From Thermocladium sp. (GTDB lineage: Archaea; Thermoproteota; Thermoprotei; Thermoproteales; Thermocladiaceae), in contig JAGDXC010000008.1 in assembly GCA_023269935.1 (NCBI GenBank), forward strand, positions 16,977 through 70,339: 53,363 nt of DNA. The letters are read 5' to 3'. Positions 43,005 through 52,432 of this stretch are shown one piece after another. The notes under the pieces were generated by a model, which made no database searches, was not told where the DNA came from, and worked only from the letters and a program-made list of their open reading frames with translations. The number at the start of each line of letters is the position of its first letter. The stretch's first letter is position 1. The position numbers and the translations under genes were made by a program.

Positions 43005-43568
43005 GTGTTGCTAATACTATTGCTGAGTGGGATGATGATGTGTCCAGTTCAATTATATAATGTAAGTGTATACAGGTTATTTCTATTCGAGCATTCCTTT
43101 ATGAATCTTACCTACGATGTATCGAGCAGCTCTAACTGCAGCTACTTGAAGGGGCTTCTCAGCAATGAGGTAATGTACCTGGCTAGGCTTCACTTGCCTC
43201 ACAGCATTAGGTTAAGGCTAATCCCGTGGTCCCCAATAAATGCAGAGAAGAGATTACTAAATTACGACGTGGAGTACTTAATCAAGATGGAGGAGGCCTT
43301 TAACAATACATGTAGCGGTACTTGCACCTCAAGATACTTCATCCTATATACGATGCTAATCAAGTTCCGCTCCATTAATTCAGAGGCATTAACCATAATT
43401 AACTATGCCCCCATCAAAGTGGTGACGGCGTGGAGCAATAAGTTTATTAATGAATTATCTATTTTCAATCCCTCAACTCCACTGCCCAGCACAGACAAAG
43501 TAATACAGGAAATCAACAGCATGATAAATTACCTTAATTCTCAGAAAGCATTGCTAGAAGGAAATTGA
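43005..43568 (+). CDS. Secreted or membrane-anchored orphan protein
   Basis: I do not recognise the family. The 187-residue product begins with a short hydrophobic stretch (LLILLLSGMMMCPVQL) that looks like a signal peptide or anchor. Four Asn-x-Ser/Thr-type sequons and related sites (NVS, NLT, NCS, NTC) and a CSGTC pair fit an extracellular protein. The remainder is helical (YDVEYLIKMEEAFNN, VIQEINSMINYLNSQ). The start is GTG 43005. An ATG at 43001 is out of frame, and a TATA-like element at 42971-42979 is about 30 bases upstream. It is monocistronic and followed by an IS605 relic. Confidence 0.6.
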   Translation: MLLILLLSGMMMCPVQLYNVSVYRLFLFEHSFMNLTYDVSSSSNCSYLKGLLSNEVMYLARLHLPHSIRLRLIPWSPINAEKRLLNYDVEYLIKMEEAFNNTCSGTCTSRYFILYTMLIKFRSINSEALTIINYAPIKVVTAWSNKFINELSIFNPSTPLPSTDKVIQEINSMINYLNSQKALLEGN

Positions 43569-43611
43569 TAAACCGAGGGATAAATCAATCATTTATGGCA
43601 GAAGAAGGTAA

Positions 43612-43804
43612 CTGACCTCTTCCCCATCCTAAGGGGGTTCCCCCGGGGTCTAGGGGTTACGCCCCTTTATGGGTGCTACTCGCCTTCGCTGGCATTGCGG
43701 GGGTGAGTCGGCCCCCGCCCCCTATCATCCAAAAAATCACAAAACAACACCCCCTCCCGCACAAGCACCTAAATATCTCGTCTCAAAAGGCGAGGCTTGT
43801 TATT
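43612..43804 (-). mobile_element. Internally deleted IS200/IS605 remnant, copy B
   Basis: On the minus strand it starts with ACAAGCCTCGCCTTTT and ends with GAGGTCAG (43612). Between are a piece coding TPAMPAKASSTHKG and, one frame over, GVTPRPRGNPLRMGKRS, both like the tail of TnpB. The catalytic part is absent. Blocks match copy A (4841-5055, opposite strand) in the same order and over a similar length (~200 bases). The right-end block GTCTAGGGG...GGGTTCCCC also matches the element running off the right edge. A plus-strand 108-codon ORF across it is spurious. Confidence 0.6.
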
Positions 43805-43854
43805 TGTATCGTTATCAATTGCACTAACGCTCGCTCGAGACCCGTAAAAATAAG

Positions 43855-45252
43855 TCAGGATTTGCTTGGGAAAAACATGTCCTTCCTAGTATTCATTACC
43901 TCATCTTGGTCTAGCGAGTCCTTTATATTTCTAAGTATATTAATCGCTTCGCCGAGTTCCTCATTTATCCATCTTGATCTTAGGATCCCGATGCCATGAT
44001 GGTGGCTTATGGAGCCGCCGCTTCTCAATGTGGCTCCCATGGCGGTGTCCCATATTTTCCAATATGTTTCATTGCTTGGCTTAAAGAGAACCGTGAAGTA
44101 TATGCATGCGCCATTTGTATATAGGTGAGATATATGTGCCATCACTGCCATAACCCCCTCGATGCTAATTATGGAGTTCTTGAGATCGGTATAAATAAGC
44201 GGCAGTCTTGACCATGTGCCGGCAACCTCTATTGTATCGAACCATAGGCCTAATTCCTTAATCCTATTTATTTCCTCATCAACATTGAACCTATTCTTGT
44301 ACCACGCATCAAAGAAATCTTTATTTGCTGGTTCGCCGCCATGGTTCGTAATTATTCCATTGGCTTTATTCCACATAAGCGCCACTAGGTCGTCGTCGTA
44401 TCCCTCGAAGTTAATTATTAGGGTTGGTTTATTGGTGCCGAACCTTATGCTTGACTCATTCTCGTCGTATAGTCTAGCAATGGCAGGAATCATTCTATTA
44501 ATCATGAGTTCCCTAAGTGCCTTAACTCCATCATTGAGGGATTTAAATATATATGATCCATATATGGCGGATACAGGTAATGGTGCTATCCTTAGCACTG
44601 CCTTAGTGATTATGCCTAATAATCCTTCAGAACCGATGAATAGGTACTTAAGTGATGGTCCCGTTGATGCTCGTGGGACAGTATTGCGCCGAAGCCAAGT
44701 TATTTTGCCGCTTGGCAATACCACCTCCAGGTTCAACGTGATATCCTCTATATTTCCATATAGAGTACTATATTCTCCTGAGCTCATGGTGGCTATTAAT
44801 CCGCCTATAGTTGCATAGTTAAATGATTGAGGTATATGCCTAAGGCTATGTCCGGATTCATTTAGTTTAGCCTCTACATCTCTTAGTTTGGCTCCAGCTT
44901 CGACCGTTATAGTTTGATCATCAATATTAATATCAAGTACCCTATTTAGCCTTGTCATATCGATCACTATGGCGTCCCCGCCGGCCGATGACCCGGTAAC
45001 GCTTGATCCGCCCCCATAGATGACTACGGGAATCATCTCTTCATTGTCATTGATTATCTTTAATGCCGTAGCCACATCATTCTCATCACTTGGCAGAAGC
45101 ACCGCTTTCGGCTTCGCTGGCTTCTCATTAAATACTTGTTCACGCATCATTAATAATGGCCAAAAATCCCTAGCATACCTTTCGAGAGACGCCTCATCTG
45201 TTACTACCTTATCAGCGCCAAGTACGTTAATTAATTTATTGATTACTTGCAT
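43855..45252 (-). CDS. FAD-linked oxidase, alkyl-DHAP synthase/GlcD-like
   Basis: A vanillyl-alcohol-oxidase-type flavoprotein. The FAD-binding region has VIYGGGSSVTGSSAGG, IPQSFNYATIGGLIATMSSGEYSTLYGNI and FIGSEGLLGIITKAVL. The C-terminal SISHHHGIGILRSRW carries the triple histidine characteristic of alkyldihydroxyacetonephosphate synthases. Relatives include glycolate and D-lactate dehydrogenases. It is the last gene of a glycerol operon; its start overlaps the stop of the glycerol-kinase-like gene by ten bases. In that context it may oxidise glycerol-3-phosphate, glycerate or a related hydroxy acid. True ether-lipid synthesis by this route is not known in archaea, so the ADPS name describes similarity only. 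Confidence 0.8.
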   Translation of the reverse strand: MQVINKLINVLGADKVVTDEASLERYARDFWPLLMMREQVFNEKPAKPKAVLLPSDENDVATALKIINDNEEMIPVVIYGGGSSVTGSSAGGDAIVIDMTRLNRVLDINIDDQTITVEAGAKLRDVEAKLNESGHSLRHIPQSFNYATIGGLIATMSSGEYSTLYGNIEDITLNLEVVLPSGKITWLRRNTVPRASTGPSLKYLFIGSEGLLGIITKAVLRIAPLPVSAIYGSYIFKSLNDGVKALRELMINRMIPAIARLYDENESSIRFGTNKPTLIINFEGYDDDLVALMWNKANGIITNHGGEPANKDFFDAWYKNRFNVDEEINRIKELGLWFDTIEVAGTWSRLPLIYTDLKNSIISIEGVMAVMAHISHLYTNGACIYFTVLFKPSNETYWKIWDTAMGATLRSGGSISHHHGIGILRSRWINEELGEAINILRNIKDSLDQDEVMNTRKDMFFPSKS

Positions 45253-46643
45253 TTCATTTTCACCACTATTTTCTTAATGGTGTCCTTATTTAATGATACC
45301 TTCTCCTCATTTGGTTTCACTCGGATATCGGGTTTCACATGGATTCCCCTAATTAAGTCCTTAAACTCCCATTCACCGTGAAATACCTTTAACATAGCCG
45401 CGACTCCTCTAGCCGTGACTTCAACATCGCGTTGCCGCTCTATCTCTATGTCGAGTGCAGTTGCCAGCAATTTCAAGAATAATGTGCTCCGTGATAATCC
45501 CCCATCAACCCTGAGCAGGTTAACGTCGGTGCTCTTTCTAATTTTATCAAATATTATACCTATTAATTGAACAAGTCCCTCCATTACGGCCCTCACAAAT
45601 GATTCCCTAGTGACGCCTAGGGTTAATCCATCTATTAAGCCCCTGGCACATGGCCTTTGAGGAACATTAACCCCAGCCAATGCAGGTACCACAATTAAAT
45701 CGTCAATACTAACTCCAGCCGATTTATCCAACTCCTCGGGAGCACTTATTAGGCCAAGCTTAGTTAACCAATCAACTACGGATCCAGTGGCTGGAAGAAA
45801 GCCCTCTACTCCATAAAATGATTCATTACCTACCTTAAGTATTAGCAGCGGCAGTAGGCCGCCGCCTATCTTGAATTCTTTAGTCACGGCATCCACGAAG
45901 GATCCCGTTCCATTAGTTACCTTACCGCAGCCGGGCTCTAAGCATCCCTCACCAACCATTGCCGCTTGCTGGTCAGCTATCATGACGCCAACATCGATGC
46001 CATTTATATTGCCATAATCATATATGTTATCAACTACGTCGGGTCCTATTGAGTCGGGTATTCCCAATACATCATATACCGCCTTGATTCGCCTAAAATT
46101 GCTTGGATTCCAAAGCCCAGTCAGCGCCTCATTAGTGGCATCATTAACGTATTTACCGCCTATTAAAAACGCCAAATAAGAGCTAAGGGTCCCCACATAA
46201 GCGTTACCTCCCTTGATTCGCTCCAATAATTCGCCTCTATTTCTCTTTAGCCATAGTATCTGCACGACCGGGGACGTAGCTACTAATATGCTGTTTAACG
46301 GCGGCAAATGCTTCAGCATTGATAATGGAAACTTATTAATGACCTCTAGCCCCCTTCTGTCCAGCCAAGTAATTATATTGGTAAGGGGATTACCGGACTT
46401 ATCCCATGCAATTAATGACGCTCTATAAGTGGAAACCCCAATGAGCCTAACATCCCTGCTTCTCGCTGTATTTAATAGATGATTGAATGCTGCCTTAAGC
46501 GATTCAGCATCTTGCTCCGCATAGTAACTTCGTGGAAATAGCATTGGCACATTAATGGATTCTTGGTATTTATGATTCAATTCATTATCATATATTATAA
46601 GCTTCATACTGGTCGTCCCCACATCAATAACGCCGAGGCTCAC
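45243..46643 (-). CDS. glpK: Glycerol kinase-like FGGY carbohydrate kinase
   Basis: An ASKHA-fold kinase of 466 residues. The N-terminal phosphate 1 motif is DVGTTSMKLIIYD, TWLDRRG lies in the substrate region, GKVTNGTGSFVDAV is the phosphate 2 motif, and RVDGGLSRSTLFLKLLA is the adenosine region. The order of the operon (GlpA-like, GlpB-like, this kinase) supports glycerol as substrate, giving glycerol-3-phosphate. The typical glycerol kinase substrate residues cannot all be confirmed by eye, so another polyol is possible. ATG 46643 directly abuts the upstream stop. Confidence 0.8.
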   Translation of the reverse strand: MSLGVIDVGTTSMKLIIYDNELNHKYQESINVPMLFPRSYYAEQDAESLKAAFNHLLNTARSRDVRLIGVSTYRASLIAWDKSGNPLTNIITWLDRRGLEVINKFPLSMLKHLPPLNSILVATSPVVQILWLKRNRGELLERIKGGNAYVGTLSSYLAFLIGGKYVNDATNEALTGLWNPSNFRRIKAVYDVLGIPDSIGPDVVDNIYDYGNINGIDVGVMIADQQAAMVGEGCLEPGCGKVTNGTGSFVDAVTKEFKIGGGLLPLLILKVGNESFYGVEGFLPATGSVVDWLTKLGLISAPEELDKSAGVSIDDLIVVPALAGVNVPQRPCARGLIDGLTLGVTRESFVRAVMEGLVQLIGIIFDKIRKSTDVNLLRVDGGLSRSTLFLKLLATALDIEIERQRDVEVTARGVAAMLKVFHGEWEFKDLIRGIHVKPDIRVKPNEEKVSLNKDTIKKIVVKMKCK

Positions 46644-47570
46644 TCAGCCAACACCCCTAATGAATACTTTATCGGTCTTAGGAAGATCTATTACCGCAGC
46701 ATCGCCGTGGATTGTGTATTCCTTATCATTAACCAGTATCTTCCCGCCTCCCCTTAAAGTAACTATTATCCTACGCGTTTTCCCTCTGATTAAATTTCCT
46801 GGATATATTGGTATATTGCTGTTTATTATTATGGGCTCACCATCATTGATTAATTCATGTGCCAATATCTTCCCACTTTCCATTATAATGCCTGGATCAA
46901 ACAATTCAAGAGCAGCTTGCCCAATTGCCTGGAATTCAGGGAATGGATTATAGGTCTTAAATACCGCTATAACGAGGGTATCCGCATCAATCCATTCACC
47001 ATTAACCCGAACACTCTCTACCCTGCTCATCCCCCTAATGCGGCTAATATTACCTTTAATCACAATCACATCACTTATGGGGCTTGAATCAATCCTAACA
47101 GGAGTCACTATTGTTACCATGCACCCCAACTTAGTCAATTCATTGCCCAATAAGGCAGCATACACATTATCTCCATATATCACAATTCTCTTCCCCGGCA
47201 ATAAACCATAATGAATCAAGTCAAGCACGGCATGAAATGGATATATGCCGGCCGGTCTATCCCCATATACTCCTAATTCAGGCAAAGTCGCAACTCTAAA
47301 ACCGGTGGCGACCACGGCATCCCTAAGCTCAACATAGTTCTTTCCCCGCAGCTCATAGGTTCTTCCATTAACTCTAATGGCTGCTGCGCTAACTATGTTG
47401 GCCCTGTGTCTTGCACGGTCAATGAATGAGTCAAGCCCTGGATATAATATGTGAATACCGCCAATGCGGTCCCTATATTCAATAATCCTAGCATTTATGC
47501 CGGCCTCTTCAAGTTCAAGAGCTAAAGATAAACCGGCAATGCCTGCGCCAATTATCGAGTAACTAGCCAT
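46644..47570 (-). CDS. GlpB-like FAD/NAD(P)-dependent oxidoreductase subunit
   Basis: A small flavoprotein of 308 residues. It has SIIGAGIAGLSLALELEEAG (FAD site), a second dinucleotide fold around GKRIVIYGDNVYAALLGNEL and a C-terminal FPEFQAIGQAALELFDPG segment. It resembles the second flavoprotein of three-subunit or bacterial-type glycerol-3-phosphate dehydrogenases, found between glpA and other glp genes. Its start overlaps the glpA stop by 19 bases. It probably passes electrons from GlpA to an acceptor; a quinone link is not visible here. Confidence 0.7.
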   Translation of the reverse strand: MASYSIIGAGIAGLSLALELEEAGINARIIEYRDRIGGIHILYPGLDSFIDRARHRANIVSAAAIRVNGRTYELRGKNYVELRDAVVATGFRVATLPELGVYGDRPAGIYPFHAVLDLIHYGLLPGKRIVIYGDNVYAALLGNELTKLGCMVTIVTPVRIDSSPISDVIVIKGNISRIRGMSRVESVRVNGEWIDADTLVIAVFKTYNPFPEFQAIGQAALELFDPGIIMESGKILAHELINDGEPIIINSNIPIYPGNLIRGKTRRIIVTLRGGGKILVNDKEYTIHGDAAVIDLPKTDKVFIRGVG

Positions 47571-48976
47571 GAATCACCGCCCGACTTTGTTAACTTCTCG
47601 GGATCAATGTTCAGCTCTTCGGATATTACCTTAATTGCATTTCCAATACACATGCCTTGACAAATACCCATGCCCAGCCCGGTAATGAATGCAACGCCAT
47701 CAAGGGTTCTGGCGCCGCGCTTAATCGCGTTCCGAATGTCGCTCCTCGTTATGGCCATACATGGACACACGACTTCCCCAGGATCATCAGTTATATCCTT
47801 GCCGTCGCTTATTAAGTCCCTGGTAAATACTATTGGCTCGACTTCTTTGATATCGCTTTTAGCTTGCAATGCAATGCCTGAATCCTTAATTAGGTCGATA
47901 ACTTTCCTGGCTATTGCTGGGGCAGCGGTTAGTCCAGGCGATTCAATGCCTATTAAGTGAATAACACGATTGCTTGAATTACTATGTGTTATGATGAAGT
48001 CATCGCCCTCCGGAATAGGCCTAACGCCAGCGTATGCCTTTATGGGTATTGCCTCATATTCAGGCATTAATCGCTTAAATTTATCGAAGAGTGCCTGGAT
48101 ATCATTCCCATTAACTGCTCGGTCATCCCTATTGCCAGCGGATAAGCTTGGACCCCATATTGTCGTGCCAAATATTGTTGGAATTATGGCGCCTCCCTTG
48201 GTTTTTGGATTAGGCATTAATTGGAGAGGAGTCACTATGCTTCTTGTTTGCTCGCCCCAAAACACTAGCATGGCGCCCTTCCCGAACTCTATCCTGTACT
48301 TGTCCCCAAACATTTTAGCTATTTCGGTGGAATATAGACCAGCCGCATTTACTAGGAGTCGCGCCTCATACTCACCCCCGCTAGTCGATATAATTACGCG
48401 ATCATTGCTTATCCTCGCATTATTAATGTTGGTCCCGAAAAGGAAATCAACTCCATTTAGTAGACAGAAATTATAGAGTTGGTACACTAATTCAAATGAA
48501 TTAATCACGCCGTAACCATCTATTTTAATGCCTCCTAGGCCTTTTACATTAGGTTCAAGTCGACTTAGCTCCCTGGAACCAATTATGCTTATTTTGAATC
48601 CATGCTTGCCATAGACTCGCCTAAGCACTAACCATATTGCGGGTAATGCTAGTAAATGAGTTAGACCCTCGGCAACTAATATGGTACTCATTCTCTTGAG
48701 TTTAACATGTAATTTCCTCGACACATCATCGTATAGTTTATTGCCCTCTATCGCTAATTTGCTTCTCAGCGTGTTGAAGGGGGGCTGAACAACATGAATA
48801 ACTCCCGCGTGTCCTTTGGAAACACCGAAGCCGGGCTCCGCGTTTTTATCTATTACAAGTATCCTTGCATTGTAATGAGCCAATTCATAAGCAATGAATA
48901 ATCCTATAATGCCTGAGCCAATTATTGCAATGTCATACTCATGATTCGCCAAGTGCATTCGCCTCAATAATTGCAT
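47552..48976 (-). CDS. glpA: Glycerol-3-phosphate dehydrogenase, GlpA-like with BFD [2Fe-2S] domain
   Basis: An FAD-dependent dehydrogenase of the DAO family that oxidises glycerol-3-phosphate to dihydroxyacetone phosphate. The FAD motif is IAIIGSGIIGLFIAYEL, the substrate-domain markers include KGHAGVIH and GVRPIPEGDDFIITHS, and LIGIESPGLTAAPAIARKV follows. The C-terminal ~75 residues carry the BFD-like iron-sulfur domain with four cysteines (CPCMAITRSDIRNAIKRGAR and GICQGMC). First gene of the operon; ATG 48976, with in-frame alternatives such as ATG 48958. The 166-base region upstream separates it from the GH31 gene. Confidence 0.85.
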   Translation of the reverse strand: MQLLRRMHLANHEYDIAIIGSGIIGLFIAYELAHYNARILVIDKNAEPGFGVSKGHAGVIHVVQPPFNTLRSKLAIEGNKLYDDVSRKLHVKLKRMSTILVAEGLTHLLALPAIWLVLRRVYGKHGFKISIIGSRELSRLEPNVKGLGGIKIDGYGVINSFELVYQLYNFCLLNGVDFLFGTNINNARISNDRVIISTSGGEYEARLLVNAAGLYSTEIAKMFGDKYRIEFGKGAMLVFWGEQTRSIVTPLQLMPNPKTKGGAIIPTIFGTTIWGPSLSAGNRDDRAVNGNDIQALFDKFKRLMPEYEAIPIKAYAGVRPIPEGDDFIITHSNSSNRVIHLIGIESPGLTAAPAIARKVIDLIKDSGIALQAKSDIKEVEPIVFTRDLISDGKDITDDPGEVVCPCMAITRSDIRNAIKRGARTLDGVAFITGLGMGICQGMCIGNAIKVISEELNIDPEKLTKSGGDSWLVTR

Positions 48977-49142
48977 CTATTTTTGAATAACCACTAAACA
49001 ATTCATGACATGTAGTGCATATTACCCCAATTTTCATGGTTAATAAATTATTGTTGTACATTTAAATTTTGCAATGCATTGCTCGCATGATTTTCTATTA
49101 CAGCAGCTTACGAGAAACCAATGGACCGCCCATAATAGGCTT

Positions 49143-51299
49143 TCAAATCATTAATTCTATGGTGGAGTTCGGAGTTGCTCTTACTTCGGTGAATTTATCC
49201 CTAATCAAGTGCTCAGTTGCTGATCCATTAATTAGCGCTTGCCGTGGTTTTCCTCCTGTATAAACCCAGAGAACCACTTGATCGTGCCATTCCTCTCCCT
49301 CTAGGGTTATCTCTATTTTTGGCCCATCAAGGACTTGCCGTACAAATAATTTCCTAGGCCTTGTTTGCAGTGATTCTCCATCGTCATCATATATGGCGAA
49401 TGCGCTTGATTGGCCTGGATAAATCAGGATCCTCAACCCGCCGTTCAAGGTAGGCACTATCCCGCCGTTCCTCACCAGTATGGGGGGATCACCCATCGGC
49501 GTGTCAATGCTCACCATCTTTCCGCCATCCACCTCTATGCTCCTCCTCAAATCAAGCCATCTACCTCTTGGTAAGTATGCGTACCGTTCCTTGATTCCCT
49601 TATCGAGGGCCGGCGTCAATAGTATGAATGGGCCAAGCATGAATTCATCATCTATTGAATGAGTGTTATCATCATCTTGAAACTCATATATTAGCGGTCT
49701 AATAATTGGTTCCCCAAATTCATGTGAAGCCCAAGCCAAGGAGTATATGTAAGGCATCAGTGATTCCCTTATAATTAATAACTTCTTGATTAATTCCTCA
49801 TACGCGCTTCCCCATGCCCATGGCTCTTGGTCAGGTGAATCTATGGATGTGTGGTTCCTCAGGAACGGGAAGAATATGGCTGACTCATACCACCTCACTA
49901 ATAGTTCCGCATCAAGCTCGAAGTGTCCTTGCCTCGTGTTCTTAGCGAAACCGCCAACATCGGCTCCAACCATGGGTACGCCAGAGAGGCTGAGACCCAG
50001 CAGCATTGGTATCTGTAGCCTTAAATGCTCCCAATTGCTTGTATTGTCGCCTGTCCATATGGCTGCATACCTATGAATGCCAGCATATCCGGCTCGACTT
50101 AGTATGAAGGGGCGCTTACCGGGCCTAGCCCTTAGGAGCCCCTCATAAGTTGCTTCGGCCTCGAGAAGCGCATACGCATTATGAAGCTTATGATGAGGCA
50201 CCTCCACTCCATTCATTACATGAATCAAGTTCTCATCATCCACCGTATGATTCTCCGAATCAAAGCCGGCCGGCTCATTCATGTCAAGCCAAATACCATC
50301 TATCCCATCCTTCACGAATTCAGCTATTAGCGAGCTCCACCAATTCCTCACATCGCTCTTGGCAAAATCAGGAAAAACACAGAGACCAGGCCAGACATGC
50401 GATGTGTAGAGATCCCCATTACTCCTTAGGCAGAAGTAGTTACCATTAACCCCGCTTCTGAATACGTCATATGTTGGGCTAGCCTTAACCCCTGGATCTA
50501 TTATTGTAACCACCTTAATGCCGGCCTCATGCAGCTTAGCCACGAATCCGCTTGGGTCCGGGAATCGTTCCTTGTTCCACGTGAAGATCTTGTAGCCATC
50601 CATATAATGAATATCCAGGTAAATTGCTGAAAGCGGTAATCCCCTTGATTTATACCGCTCCACCACCGCTAGCAGCGTTGAGTCTGGGTAGTAGCTATAC
50701 CTGCTTTGTTGATTCCCTAGGGCCCATTTGGGCGGAAGAAAAGGCTTTCCCGTTAATTCATGGTATCCCTTAATCACGTCCTTGATGGATGGCCCATATA
50801 TTATATAATGATCCACGGCGGAGTCTTGGATTCTTATCTTGATCTCATTAAGATTCTCTTGACCCATATCCATGACCATTCGAGCTGGGGAGTCTATGAA
50901 GTGACCAATGGCATTGCCGTTGCGTAGTATTATAAAGAATGGAATAGATACATAGAGGGGATCGCTTCCCAACCTATATCCATAAGCATCAGTGTTCCAC
51001 ATGGTGACCCTATACCTCTTCCTATTTAGGGGAAGTGCCTTTTCTCCAAGGCCATAAACCCTATCGAATGGCCTCAGCTCGCTCCTAATAATAGTCTCAT
51101 CGCCGCTCACGGAGTAGTATGCATTTATCTCCTCCTCGTTGAATCTAGCATGAACTGCATCCTCATCAATGGATACGATAGGTCCCCCGCTTTCCTCTTC
51201 CTCGCCTTTAATCACGGCCAGAGATGGATACCTTGGTTCGCCGATTCTCACCCTAACTATTCTAGGCGATATTAATGAAACGGAAACTAAATCACTCAT
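49143..51299 (-). CDS. malA: GH31 alpha-glucosidase (MalA-like)
   Basis: A retaining glycoside hydrolase that releases glucose from maltose and short malto-oligosaccharides. The catalytic nucleophile is in GIWLDMNEPAGF and the acid/base in AIWTGDNTSNWEHL; IYLDIHYMDGYKIFTW is typical of GH31. An N-terminal beta domain (to about 190), the barrel and C-terminal beta domains give 718 residues, close to Sulfolobus MalA (~690). No signal peptide is evident, so intracellular action on imported sugars is likely. ATTTTTAATT (minus strand, plus 51321-51330) is a TATA-like box 26 bases before ATG 51299. Confidence 0.93.
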   Translation of the reverse strand: MSDLVSVSLISPRIVRVRIGEPRYPSLAVIKGEEEESGGPIVSIDEDAVHARFNEEEINAYYSVSGDETIIRSELRPFDRVYGLGEKALPLNRKRYRVTMWNTDAYGYRLGSDPLYVSIPFFIILRNGNAIGHFIDSPARMVMDMGQENLNEIKIRIQDSAVDHYIIYGPSIKDVIKGYHELTGKPFLPPKWALGNQQSRYSYYPDSTLLAVVERYKSRGLPLSAIYLDIHYMDGYKIFTWNKERFPDPSGFVAKLHEAGIKVVTIIDPGVKASPTYDVFRSGVNGNYFCLRSNGDLYTSHVWPGLCVFPDFAKSDVRNWWSSLIAEFVKDGIDGIWLDMNEPAGFDSENHTVDDENLIHVMNGVEVPHHKLHNAYALLEAEATYEGLLRARPGKRPFILSRAGYAGIHRYAAIWTGDNTSNWEHLRLQIPMLLGLSLSGVPMVGADVGGFAKNTRQGHFELDAELLVRWYESAIFFPFLRNHTSIDSPDQEPWAWGSAYEELIKKLLIIRESLMPYIYSLAWASHEFGEPIIRPLIYEFQDDDNTHSIDDEFMLGPFILLTPALDKGIKERYAYLPRGRWLDLRRSIEVDGGKMVSIDTPMGDPPILVRNGGIVPTLNGGLRILIYPGQSSAFAIYDDDGESLQTRPRKLFVRQVLDGPKIEITLEGEEWHDQVVLWVYTGGKPRQALINGSATEHLIRDKFTEVRATPNSTIELMI

Positions 51300-51424
51300 T
51301 AAAGCCAGCTAATTCAGTGGAATTAAAAATGTTGCAATCATGGTGATGCCGCAGTTATGGATAACTTAAGAAATAATTAATACAAATTAAAAGGGGATAG
51401 GGATAAGTTCAAGCGACGCTTTAT

Positions 51425-52432
51425 ATGCCATACCATGGTGGGCGGAGATATTTAGGATTAGCCAATATGATTGACTTTAGCGTTAATACGAATCCCATTG
51501 GACCTCCCAATTTCCTTACCCCATGCAGCTTCCTCGAGTACCCAGATCATGAGTACAAGGATTTACGGCATGCTGTGGCCGAGTTCTATGGCATTGATGA
51601 TGTGGTGCCGGTTAACGGTGCATCGGAGGCATTATCCATATTGCCCCTCATCATGAAGCCAAGCAAGATAATAACGGTCGCCCCATCTTATGGCGATTAT
51701 GAGGAGCGGTCACTGGCATTGGGTATCCCTCATGAGTACATATTCATGCATAACGATGGTTCCTCCTTCTCCATAAGAGAAATGCCGCCGCTTGGGGATA
51801 ATATCATGTTATATATATCGAACCCAAATAACCCAACTGGTTCCGGCATCGGTCTCACTAAATTAATTAGCATTGCCGAGAGCATTAATGGGTTTCTAGT
51901 TGTTGATGAGGCCTATATAGAGCTGAGCACAATAGATACAGTGCTCGGCAAGGGGCCGGAAAACATAGTCGTGATTAGATCCTTCACCAAGTCCCTCTCA
52001 ATGCCCGGCCTCAGAATAGGTTTTCTTTATTCCAGGAATGATTATATAATGAAAAAAATTAGGACGCTTCTGCCCTCGTGGAACATCAATTCCTGCGCAG
52101 ATGAATTAGTGACAACATTATTGTCACAGTATGGCGTGCAGTATAGGAATTACATAGAGGCTTCACGTCAATATATTAAACTAGGCGCCGCTCAATTAAT
52201 TAATGGAATGAAGAGGCTCGGACTAGCTGTGTTTGAAACGACGGCGAATTACTTGCTGGTTAAGTCGCCTCTGGATGCGGTTGAACTGACAAGGAGATTA
52301 ATAAGGGAAGGAATACTAATTAGGCCGGCTCATACATTCATGGGACTAGGTCCAACCTATTTTAGGGTGGCCGTTAAGGATAAGGCAAGCAACGAGGTGC
52401 TGCTTAATGCATTTTCGAGAATATTTGAATGA
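51425..52432 (+). CDS. cobD: PLP enzyme, L-threonine-O-3-phosphate decarboxylase/HisC-like (CobD type)
   Basis: A fold-type I aminotransferase-family protein. The start MPYHGGRRYLGLANMIDFSVNTNPIGPP is typical of CobD/CobC (threonine-phosphate decarboxylase), which makes aminopropanol phosphate for the nucleotide loop of cobalamin. The PLP lysine is in RSFTKSLSMPGLRIG, the aspartate in VVDEAYIEL, and SNPNNPTGSGI binds PLP. Because it overlaps cobS, decarboxylase activity is preferred over histidinol-phosphate aminotransferase, its closest relative. TATA-like AAATTAAAAG lies 36 bases upstream of ATG 51425. Confidence 0.8.
   Translation: MPYHGGRRYLGLANMIDFSVNTNPIGPPNFLTPCSFLEYPDHEYKDLRHAVAEFYGIDDVVPVNGASEALSILPLIMKPSKIITVAPSYGDYEERSLALGIPHEYIFMHNDGSSFSIREMPPLGDNIMLYISNPNNPTGSGIGLTKLISIAESINGFLVVDEAYIELSTIDTVLGKGPENIVVIRSFTKSLSMPGLRIGFLYSRNDYIMKKIRTLLPSWNINSCADELVTTLLSQYGVQYRNYIEASRQYIKLGAAQLINGMKRLGLAVFETTANYLLVKSPLDAVELTRRLIREGILIRPAHTFMGLGPTYFRVAVKDKASNEVLLNAFSRIFE

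Noticed and set aside
44216..44818. Plus-strand 200-codon ORF
   Set aside because: A shadow of the FAD-linked oxidase on the opposite strand.
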